This document shows, one piece after another, positions 1 to 5,242 of a DNA stretch of 11,279 nt (position 1 is its first letter; each line of letters starts with the position of its first letter). Source of the stretch: an uncultured Lysobacteraceae bacterium (GTDB lineage Bacteria > Pseudomonadota > Gammaproteobacteria > Xanthomonadales > Xanthomonadaceae); the NCBI GenBank assembly GCA_946480825.1, contig CAMLLG010000095.1, positions 1-11,279 of the forward strand, written 5' to 3'. Position numbers and translations under genes: made by a program. The notes under the pieces are model-generated. The model did not search any database and had not been told where the DNA came from. It worked only from the letters and a program-made list of their open reading frames with translations.

Positions 1-713
1 TGGCACCAGACCGCGAAATCGGCGCCGCTGTCGTGCAGGCGCAGCGGCAGGTTGCCGACCGCATGCGCGAGATCGAAACCGACGATGGCGCCGGCGGCAT
101 GACCGAGGCGCGCGATCTCCCCGAGGTCGAAGGCCTGGCCGCTGCGGTACTGCACGCCGGGCCACAGCACCAGCGCCAGCCGGTCGCGGTTCTGTTCGAT
201 GGCGCGTTCGATCGCGGCCATCGAGTGCGTGCCGTCCGCGCGGTCCGGTTCGAGTTCGATCAGATGCCGCTCCGGCGGCAGGCCGTGGAACTGCAACTGC
301 GAGGCCATCGCATGACGGTCGGACGGAAACGCGCCGGCTTCCATCAGGATCGCGTTGCGCTGCGCATCGGGCCGGAAGAAACTGACCATCATCAGGTGCA
401 GGTTCGCGGTCAGCGAATTCATCGCCACCACTTCGTCGGGCTGTGCGCCGACCACGCCGGCAAGGCCGTCGCGCACCAGCGCGTGATACGGCATCCACGG
501 CGCGGGTTCGCGGAAATGCCCTTCGACCGCGTCGCGCGCCCACTTGTCCATGACTTCGTCGACGTGCGCGCGCGCGCACTTCGGCTGCAGACCGAGCGAA
601 TTGCCGCAGAAATACGCCATTTCGCGGCCGTCGTGGCGCGGAATATGGAACTGCGCACGGAAGTCGCGCAGCGGATCTTCCGCGTCCTGTCGCTGCGCCC
701 AATCGTCGGTCAT
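1..713 (-). CDS. kynU: Kynureninase, N-terminal 237 residues (gene continues past the window edge)
   Basis: PLP enzyme that cleaves kynurenine or 3-hydroxykynurenine to anthranilate or 3-hydroxyanthranilate plus alanine, in the cytosol. The visible part begins MTDDWAQRQD and carries the family block FCGNSLGLQP (residues 35-44). It also has EGHF (64-67), AFPSD (128-132, with the Phe and Asp that contact PLP in characterised kynureninases) and FDLAHAVG (213-220, with the PLP-binding Asp and His). The frame is open to base 1. The PLP lysine, expected shortly after the last visible residues FAVWC, lies outside the window. Bacterial kynureninases are about 415-430 aa, so a little over half is present. 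The ATG at 713 follows the ACMS decarboxylase stop by 11 nt and has no clear Shine-Dalgarno sequence, which suggests translation depends on the upstream gene. It makes the substrate for the dioxygenase at 2563-3090. Identification is firm. Confidence 0.96.
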   Translation of the reverse strand, partial: MTDDWAQRQDAEDPLRDFRAQFHIPRHDGREMAYFCGNSLGLQPKCARAHVDEVMDKWARDAVEGHFREPAPWMPYHALVRDGLAGVVGAQPDEVVAMNSLTANLHLMMVSFFRPDAQRNAILMEAGAFPSDRHAMASQLQFHGLPPERHLIELEPDRADGTHSMAAIERAIEQNRDRLALVLWPGVQYRSGQAFDLGEIARLGHAAGAIVGFDLAHAVGNLPLRLHDSGADFAVWC

Positions 714-724
714 CGATGTGTCGT

Positions 725-1735
725 TCACGCGAACCTCGCCATCGGCAGCCCCAGCCATTCGAGCGCGGTGCCGTGGTATAGGCGCGCCTGTTCGGCCTCG
801 GACAGCTCGAGCGCCGCGATGCCCGCGCCCGGCGTCTGTTCGCCGAGCGGGAACGGATAGTCGGTGCCGAGCATGATCCGCTCGGTGCCACAGGTGTCGA
901 TCAGATAGCGCAACGCGCGCGGATCGGCCACCCAGGAATCGAAATAGAGCCGCGACAGATACTCGCGCGGATTGCGGAAGTTGTCGGTGGCGACGAGATC
1001 GGGGCGCATGTTGAAGCCGTGTTCGATCCGGCCGATGGTGTACGGGAAACTGCCGCCGCCGTGGGCGAGGCAGACCTTCAGCTTCGGCAAACGCTCCAGC
1101 ACGCCGCCGAACACCAGGCAGCACGCCGCGCGCGATTGTTCCGCCGGCATGCCCACCAGCCACGGCAGCCAGTACTTCGGCATCGATTCGCTGCCCATCA
1201 TGTCCCAGGGATGCACCAGGATCGCGGCGCCGAGTTCCGCGGCGGCCTGGAAGAAATCGAACAGCTCCGGCGCGTCGAGGTTCCAATCGTTGACGTGCGA
1301 ACCGATCTGCACGCCCTGCAGGCCGAGCTGGTCGACGCAGCGTTCGAGTTCCTGGATCGCGAGCCGCGGCGACTGCAGCGGTACAGTGCCGATGCCTGCG
1401 CAGTGCCGCGGGTAATCGCGCACCGCTTCGGCCATGTGGTCGTTGAGCGCCTGATGCAGATCGTGCGCGTGCTGCGGTTTCGCCCAATAGCTGAACATCA
1501 CCGGCACCGTGCTGAGCACCTGCACCTGCACGCCGAAGCCCGCGTATTCCTCGACCCGGATCTTCGGGTCCCAGGTCTTGGGCCAGATCTCGCGGAAGAA
1601 CTTGCCGTCCTTGTAGATGCGCGAGCGCCCGTCGTCGCCGTGATGGATCACCGGGAAACGGATGTCGCCGTACTTCGCCGCGAGGTCGGGCCAATCGCGG
1701 GGCAGGTAATGGGCGTGTGTGTCGATTTTCAGCAT
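725..1735 (-). CDS. 2-amino-3-carboxymuconate-6-semialdehyde decarboxylase (ACMSD)
   Basis: A 336-aa amidohydrolase-superfamily decarboxylase that converts ACMS, the ring-opened product of 3-hydroxyanthranilate, to 2-aminomuconate semialdehyde and CO2. This keeps ACMS from cyclising to quinolinate. The metal site known from Pseudomonas ACMSD is visible: HAH (H7, H9) in DTHAHYLP, H175 in LVHPWD, H225 in LAHGGG and D292 in LGTDYPFP. R48 (FFREI) and R244 (FNMRPDL) match the substrate-binding arginines. Length agrees with the family (about 330-340 aa). The ATG at 1735 puts the HxH at the usual N-terminal position. It starts 10 nt after the parE stop and has no recognisable Shine-Dalgarno, so its expression may depend on translation or transcription of parDE. 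The usual symbols vary (nbaD, amnD, acmsd), so none is assigned. Confidence 0.96.
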   Translation of the reverse strand: MLKIDTHAHYLPRDWPDLAAKYGDIRFPVIHHGDDGRSRIYKDGKFFREIWPKTWDPKIRVEEYAGFGVQVQVLSTVPVMFSYWAKPQHAHDLHQALNDHMAEAVRDYPRHCAGIGTVPLQSPRLAIQELERCVDQLGLQGVQIGSHVNDWNLDAPELFDFFQAAAELGAAILVHPWDMMGSESMPKYWLPWLVGMPAEQSRAACCLVFGGVLERLPKLKVCLAHGGGSFPYTIGRIEHGFNMRPDLVATDNFRNPREYLSRLYFDSWVADPRALRYLIDTCGTERIMLGTDYPFPLGEQTPGAGIAALELSEAEQARLYHGTALEWLGLPMARFA

Positions 1736-1745
1736 GATGGATGCG

Positions 1746-2102
1746 TCATTCGGGAGACCGCTCGGGGTCCTGGGTCAATGCCTCCAATCCGCGCGCGGCA
1801 TCCCAGATGCGGATGACTTCGACCGCATCCGCGATGTCCATGTAGTAGATCAGGATGCGCGGGAAATCGGCGAGCGGATGGAAGCGCAGCGGTGCCGGCA
1901 GTTCGGGCAGGACATGCGCGTGTCGGGGCGAGCCGCACGCGGGATGGGTGGAGAGAAGCGCATAGGCGGCTTCGACCGCATCGATGAAGCGCAGGGCGAC
2001 CGCCGTGCCCGCCGATGTCTGCAGATGGTCGGCGATGGCCGCCACATCCGCGGCCGCTTGCGGGCGTTGTCGCAAGGGTTTGCCCGGCCATGGCCCGCTC
2101 AT
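1746..2102 (-). CDS. parE: ParE-family toxin (RelE/ParE superfamily)
   Basis: A 118-aa protein with the fold signature of ParE toxins. A basic N-terminal strand and helix (LRQRPQAAADVAAIADHL) aligns with the usual 'L(T/R)..A..DL..I..Y' start. A central Pro/Gly-containing segment has LPAPLRFHPL, and the C-terminal beta hairpin FPRILIYY...AVEVIRIWDAARG ends in the typical 'V.R..H/DGAR' motif. Characterised ParE proteins poison DNA gyrase, but other family members differ in target, so the target here is inferred. Its ATG overlaps the stop of the antitoxin gene (ATGA at 2099-2102), the usual antitoxin-first arrangement with coupled translation. The N-terminus carries about eight more residues than the shortest ParE proteins, and no other in-frame ATG fits better. 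The next gene, ACMSD, begins only 10 nt downstream. Confidence 0.88.
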   Translation of the reverse strand: MSGPWPGKPLRQRPQAAADVAAIADHLQTSAGTAVALRFIDAVEAAYALLSTHPACGSPRHAHVLPELPAPLRFHPLADFPRILIYYMDIADAVEVIRIWDAARGLEALTQDPERSPE

Positions 2103-2341
2103 GCCTTGCCGATGCGTTCGCGCTGTCGTGCGAAGAAATCGTCTGCCACGGGTTCGGCGGCGCCGGAGCCCAGACCTTCGGCGATGAGCGCGCGCAGTGC
2201 ATCTTCGGCCTTGCGGCGCTGGCGTTCGCGGATGAGTTCCCGGACGTAGTCGGAGGTGCTGGCGAAACCGCCCTCGCGTACTTCGTCGTCTACGAAGCGT
2301 TTCAGCGGTTCGGTCAGCGAGACATTCATGGTGGCGGCCAT
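2099..2341 (-). CDS. parD: ParD-family antitoxin (ribbon-helix-helix)
   Basis: An 80-aa antitoxin. The N-terminal ribbon-helix-helix DNA-binding segment is recognisable: MNVSLTEPLKRFVDDEVREG forms the strand and first helix, and ASTSDYVRELIRER (27-40) is the second helix typical of CC2985-type ParD proteins. A charged C-terminal tail (residues 41-80) is expected to wrap the toxin. The frame is open further upstream to an ATG at 2419. The ATG at 2341 is preferred because GGGAG lies 6 nt before it and the extra residues do not belong to the family. A later ATG at 2329 (MNVSL) is possible but lacks a ribosome binding site. The pair probably represses its own promoter, and a candidate promoter and repeated TGGCAA boxes lie directly upstream. 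It sits inside a kynurenine-degradation cluster with no evident metabolic link. Confidence 0.9.
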   Translation of the reverse strand: MAATMNVSLTEPLKRFVDDEVREGGFASTSDYVRELIRERQRRKAEDALRALIAEGLGSGAAEPVADDFFARQRERIGKA

Positions 2342-2358
2342 GGCAAGCTCCCGTTCAG

Positions 2359-2385
2359 TGGCAAAGCGAATGGCAAAAACTGCCA
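2359..2385 (-). promoter_or_regulatory. Candidate ParD operator: repeated TGGCAAA boxes
   Basis: On the plus strand TGGCAAA occurs at 2359-2365 and again at 2371-2377. The inverted copy TGCCA at 2381-2385 forms a palindrome with the second box (TGGCA-5 nt-TGCCA). A further TGGCAA at 2341-2346 overlaps the parD start codon. The boxes span the predicted transcription start near 2384. Ribbon-helix-helix antitoxins usually bind such short repeated boxes, so autoregulation is the natural inference. Binding is not shown by the sequence alone. Confidence 0.45.
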
Positions 2386-2390
2386 ATGCG

Positions 2391-2419
2391 AGGATAGCGC
2401 TGCGGCATGGCCTTGTCAC
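2391..2419 (-). promoter_or_regulatory. Candidate sigma70-type promoter for parDE
   Basis: Read on the minus strand, a -35 box GTGACA (2419-2414) and a -10 box TATCCT (2396-2391) are separated by 17 nt. They match the consensus at 5/6 and 4/6 positions. Initiation would fall near 2384, inside the repeated TGGCAAA boxes and about 43 nt before the parD ATG. The transcript could continue into ACMSD and kynU, whose starts follow closely. Confidence 0.45.
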
Positions 2420-2504
2420 CCGCGCGCATCACGTCGATTTCGCGTTGCAGCAGGGTCTTCAGGCCCGAGAGATCTGCCCGGTATGCAGTACGGGGTCAGG
2501 TCAA

Positions 2505-2560
2505 GGGCTGGGGATTTCCGGGATCAGGATCGAAAGATCGGGGCTGAAGCCCTTCCTGCG
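2505..2560. repeat. Candidate REP-like dispersed element
   Basis: Immediately after the dioxygenase stop, the minus strand contains AGGAAGGGCTTCAGCCCCGA, whose core GGGCT-TC-AGCCC is a 5-bp palindrome, followed by GATCTTTCGATC and a C-rich tail. From memory, similar GGCTTCAGCC-centred palindromes are abundant intergenic repeats in Xanthomonadaceae and pseudomonads. Only one copy is seen in this window, so its repetitive nature is an inference. The hairpin could also act as a weak transcript end for the upstream part of the operon. Confidence 0.4.
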
Positions 2561-2562
2561 GA

Positions 2563-3090
2563 TCACGTCTGCGGGTCGTACTTCGCCGGCGCGGGATTGA
2601 AATGGCCGCAGGCCTTGCAGGTGCGGTGGTCGTGCGAGCGATAGAAGCGATCGAACACCGCGGGGAAATCGGTTTCGATGTTCACCAGCGGGAAGAATTC
2701 CTCGTACAGTTTTTCGTTGCAGCGTTCGCAGTACCACTGCAGACCGTCGAGTTCGTGCGGCAGGCGCCTGCGTTCGATCACCAGGCCGATGCCGCCGGCC
2801 ATGCGCTGCGGCGAGTGCGGCACCCGCGGCGGCAGGAAGAAGGTTTCGCCGGCCTTGATCGGGATGTCGCGCGGCGCCCCATTCTCCTGGATTCGCAGGA
2901 TCATTTCGCCTTCGAGCTGATGGAACCACTCCGGGCCTTCGTCCCAGTGGTAATCGGTGCGCGCGTTCGGGCCGCCGACGACCATCACGATGAACGCATC
3001 GTCGACGATGCACTTGTTGCCGACCGGCGGCTTCAGCTTGTGCCGATGCGCGTCGATCCAGGCCTGCAGGTTGATCGGATTGGGCAACAT
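2563..3090 (-). CDS. 3-hydroxyanthranilate 3,4-dioxygenase
   Basis: A 175-aa cupin Fe(II) dioxygenase that opens the ring of 3-hydroxyanthranilate to give ACMS. The iron ligands of characterised bacterial enzymes are present as H48, E54 and H92 ([11 protein letters not shown] and PPRVPHSP). R44, R96 and E106 match the substrate- and oxygen-handling residues. The bacterial-type C-terminal rubredoxin-like site is complete, with CERC (C121, C124) and CKAC (C158, C161). Length matches the bacterial single-domain form. The ATG at 3090 is preceded by AGGAG at a 6-nt spacing, a good ribosome binding site, and lies 17 nt after the stop of the SbtA-like gene. Its product feeds ACMSD at 725-1735, from which it is separated by the parDE module. 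The symbol varies between organisms (nbaC, haaO), so none is assigned. Confidence 0.97.
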   Translation of the reverse strand: MLPNPINLQAWIDAHRHKLKPPVGNKCIVDDAFIVMVVGGPNARTDYHWDEGPEWFHQLEGEMILRIQENGAPRDIPIKAGETFFLPPRVPHSPQRMAGGIGLVIERRRLPHELDGLQWYCERCNEKLYEEFFPLVNIETDFPAVFDRFYRSHDHRTCKACGHFNPAPAKYDPQT

Positions 3091-3107
3091 GGGCGTCTCC
3101 TGTGGCG

Positions 3108-4061
3108 TCAGCCGGCCAGTCGCTGCGCGAGCGCGGCGTAGAGCGGAATGCCGATGGCGAGATTGAAGGGAAAGGTCAGGCCTAGCGCGGCGGTGATGCA
3201 GCGGCCGACATCGGCTTCCGGCAGACCCGCGCGTACCGCCGCCGGTGCGGCGATGTAGGACGCGCTCGACAGCATCGCGCCGAACACGCCGGCGCTGCTC
3301 GCCGACATGCCGCAGGCGTGCGCCAGCAGCACGCCGACGATGCCGTGCAGCAGCGGCACCACGGTCGCGAAGATCGCGAGGCGCAGCCAGCCGCGACGCA
3401 GTTCGGCGAGACGGTTCGCGGCGATCATGCCCATGTCGAGCATGAACAGCATGAGCACGCCCTGGAACAGCGCGAAGTACATCGCATCGACTTTCCTGAT
3501 GCCGTCGGGGCCCGAAATCGCGCCGATGGCCAGTCCGCCCAGCAGCAGGATCGCGGTCTTCCCGGTGAACACTTCGCGCAGGGTGTGATGACTGGCCGCG
3601 TCGCTCTGGGTGCTGCGGCCGAGCGCCAGACCGATCAGCAGCGCGGGCACTTCCAGCGCCACCAGCAGCGCCACCAGCACGCCTTCCGGCGGGTCGCCGC
3701 TGCGTTCGGCGAACTGGTTGGCGGCGATGAAGGTCACCGCCGACACTGAGCCGTAGTGCGCGGCGATCGCGGCGGCCTCGCGGCGGACGTCGCGCAGGAA
3801 CGCCCGCGCTAGCCAGTACGCGCTGAAGGCGGTGGCCGCGCCCGCGGCGAGCGTCATCCCCAGCAACAGCGCGAGCGTGGCCGGTTCCTGGCCGCGCAGG
3901 GCGACGCCGCCCTTCAGGCCGATCGCCAGCAGCAGGAAGATCGAGAGATAGGTCTGGATCTGGTCCGGAATGACCAGATCGCTGCGGACCGCGCGCGCCA
4001 ACAGCCCGAGCGCGAACGCGAGCACGACCGCCGAGGTGAGATTGGTGAGCAGCAGTTCCAT
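3108..4061 (-). CDS. SbtA-like (DUF897) sodium/bicarbonate-type transporter
   Basis: A 317-aa inner-membrane protein with about ten hydrophobic segments. It matches the SbtA / DUF897 family through [12 protein letters not shown] (residues 100-111), a [11 protein letters not shown] segment (201-211), [13 protein letters not shown] (265-277) and LGLTFPFN (293-300). Cyanobacterial SbtA imports bicarbonate with sodium. Proteobacterial relatives are shorter, mostly uncharacterised, and may carry bicarbonate or another small anion. The ATG at 4061 lies one base after the RidA-family stop. A GGAGGG within the end of that gene is about 14 nt upstream, so translation is probably coupled. No SbtB (PII-like) partner is seen. 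Sitting between a carbonic anhydrase/deaminase pair and the dioxygenase, it suggests handling of inorganic carbon released by the pathway, but transport of a pathway acid cannot be excluded. Confidence 0.85.
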   Translation of the reverse strand: MELLLTNLTSAVVLAFALGLLARAVRSDLVIPDQIQTYLSIFLLLAIGLKGGVALRGQEPATLALLLGMTLAAGAATAFSAYWLARAFLRDVRREAAAIAAHYGSVSAVTFIAANQFAERSGDPPEGVLVALLVALEVPALLIGLALGRSTQSDAASHHTLREVFTGKTAILLLGGLAIGAISGPDGIRKVDAMYFALFQGVLMLFMLDMGMIAANRLAELRRGWLRLAIFATVVPLLHGIVGVLLAHACGMSASSAGVFGAMLSSASYIAAPAAVRAGLPEADVGRCITAALGLTFPFNLAIGIPLYAALAQRLAG

Positions 4062-4062
4062 G

Positions 4063-4500
4063 TCAGCCGCTGGCGCCCTCCGACAGGGCCGCGATGCATT
4101 TCAGTTCGATCGCGATCGGTGTGGGCAGCGCGGTGATGCCCAGCGTGGTCCGGCACGGCGCGACGGCCGCGTCCGGAAAATATTCGGCCCAGATCGCGTT
4201 GTAGGCGGCGAAATCGCGGGTCATGTCGGTGAGATACACGGTCACGTCGACCAGGTCTTCCCAGCGCGCGCCGCTGGCCTCCAGCACCGCGCGCACGTTG
4301 GCGAAGACCGCGCGGGTCTGCGCGGCGATGTCGTACGCGATCAGCCGACCTTCGGCGTCGTGGACGTTGCCGGGGATGCCGTTGCTGGCCGGATCGCGCG
4401 GGCCGATGCCGGACAGGAACAGCAGATCGCCCACGCGTCGCGCGTGCGGGTAGCGGCCGACGGCCTTCGGTGCGTTGGCGGCATGGATGGCATCGGACAT
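4063..4500 (-). CDS. RidA/YjgF-family protein, probable 2-aminomuconate deaminase
   Basis: A 145-aa member of the RidA (YjgF/YER057c/UK114) family, which forms cytosolic trimers with active sites between subunits. Family features include FLSGIGPRDP (28-37), VTVYLTDM (86-93), PCRTTLGI (115-122, with the conserved Arg that binds a carboxylate) and IELKCIA (131-137, with the conserved Glu). In nitrobenzoate and kynurenine degradation operons, 2-aminomuconate deaminases (AmnD/NbaF type) belong to this family and hydrolyse 2-aminomuconate to 4-oxalocrotonate and ammonia. The role here is inferred from that and from the flanking dehydrogenase, dioxygenase and decarboxylase genes. A general imine deaminase is the alternative. 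The start is well supported: ATG at 4500 overlaps the carbonic anhydrase stop (TGATG), with GGGAGG about 7 nt before it. Confidence 0.88.
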   Translation of the reverse strand: MSDAIHAANAPKAVGRYPHARRVGDLLFLSGIGPRDPASNGIPGNVHDAEGRLIAYDIAAQTRAVFANVRAVLEASGARWEDLVDVTVYLTDMTRDFAAYNAIWAEYFPDAAVAPCRTTLGITALPTPIAIELKCIAALSEGASG

Positions 4501-5165
4501 CAGCGGTCCTCCCGGTCGACGCGGATGCGCGCCAGCGCGGCGCCGTATTGCGCTTCGAGCTGGTCGGTCGCGGAGACATCGAGACCGAGATCGTGGACCA
4601 GACCGTCGCGCAGGGTGTAGACCCAGCCGTGCACGCTCAGCGTCTGTCCGCGCGCCCAGGCATCGCGGACGATGGTGGTCTGGCAGACGTTGACGACCTG
4701 TTCCAGCGCATTGAGTTCGCACAGGCGATCGTGCTGCAGCGGTTCGCCGCCCGCATCCGCCAGAACACTGGCGTGTTTCACCGCGACATCGCCGACGTGG
4801 CGGATCCAGTTGTCGGCGAGTCCGACGCGGGCGCCTGTCAACGCGGCGTGCACGCCGCCGCAGCCGTAGTGGCCGACGACGAGGATGTGTTCGACCTTGA
4901 GCACGTCGACCGCGAACTGGATCACCGACAGGCAGTTGAGGTCGGTGTGGACGACGACGTTCGCGATGTTGCGATGGACGAAGACCTCGCCCGGGGCGAG
5001 ATCGACGACCTGGTTCGCGGGCACGCGCGAATCGGAACAGCCGATCCACAGGTATTTCGGCGCCTGCAGCCGCGACAGCCGATCGAAGAAGGCGGGGTCT
5101 TCGCGGCGGACGCGTTCGGCCCAGGCCTGATTGTTGCGCAGCAGTGCGTCCAGCGATGTGCTCAC
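4500..5165 (-). CDS. Beta-class carbonic anhydrase
   Basis: A 221-aa zinc enzyme that interconverts CO2 and bicarbonate, very similar throughout to E. coli Can (220 aa). Zinc-site residues are C43, D45 and R47 in WIGCSDSRVP, and H99 and C102 in GHYGCGG. HRNIAN (64-69) and LNCLSVIQFAVDVL (76-89) are also characteristic. The frame is open upstream, but the GTG at 5165 gives the family's N-terminus (STSLDALLRNNQ aligns with the E. coli start) and has AGGA 7 nt before it. It overlaps the next gene by one base (TGATG), so it is co-translated with the deaminase. Its place in this operon suggests it deals with CO2 released by ACMSD, or supplies bicarbonate to or from the SbtA-like carrier two genes on. 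A housekeeping enzyme recruited to the operon is the simpler alternative. Confidence 0.96.
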   Translation of the reverse strand: MSTSLDALLRNNQAWAERVRREDPAFFDRLSRLQAPKYLWIGCSDSRVPANQVVDLAPGEVFVHRNIANVVVHTDLNCLSVIQFAVDVLKVEHILVVGHYGCGGVHAALTGARVGLADNWIRHVGDVAVKHASVLADAGGEPLQHDRLCELNALEQVVNVCQTTIVRDAWARGQTLSVHGWVYTLRDGLVHDLGLDVSATDQLEAQYGAALARIRVDREDR

Positions 5166-5242
5166 GGGGTGGTCCTGTCCTCGGAGTGGATGTGGATGGC
5201 GCGACCGCGCGTGCGGCCTTGTCCGTTGTCTGCGGTATTCAT
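5162..5242 (-). CDS. Possible 26-codon small ORF bridging dehydrogenase and carbonic anhydrase
   Basis: A short frame begins MNTADNGQGRTRGR and ends SEDRTTP. Its ATG overlaps the stop of the aldehyde dehydrogenase (ATGA at 5239-5242), and its TGA overlaps the GTG start of the carbonic anhydrase (GTGA at 5162-5165). It fills the whole gap between the two genes. The peptide is hydrophilic and matches nothing I recognise. The Shine-Dalgarno is poor (AGGA is 16 nt away). It may serve only to carry ribosomes to the carbonic anhydrase start, or it may be chance in GC-rich DNA. Confidence 0.25.
   Translation of the reverse strand: MNTADNGQGRTRGRAIHIHSEDRTTP

Larger units (their letters stand above)
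2355..2498 (-). pseudogene. Possible coding remnant upstream of parD
   Basis: Between an in-frame TGA at 2498-2496 and a TGA at 2357-2355 one minus-strand frame is open for 46 codons. Its middle part reads GLKTLLQREIDVMRAGDKAM. This stretch looks protein-like, and nearly all of about 25 consecutive codons end in G or C, as in the real genes nearby. There is no good start codon or ribosome binding site, and I do not recognise the parent family. It may be the C-terminal scrap of a gene broken when the parDE/REP region was rearranged, or a chance open frame. The candidate parDE promoter lies within it. Confidence 0.3.

Noticed and set aside
33..860. Long open frame of 275 codons on the plus strand
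   Set aside because: It lies antisense to kynureninase and ACMSD, whose conserved catalytic motifs are on the minus strand. Its arginine-, histidine- and valine-rich translation is typical of a shadow frame in GC-rich DNA.
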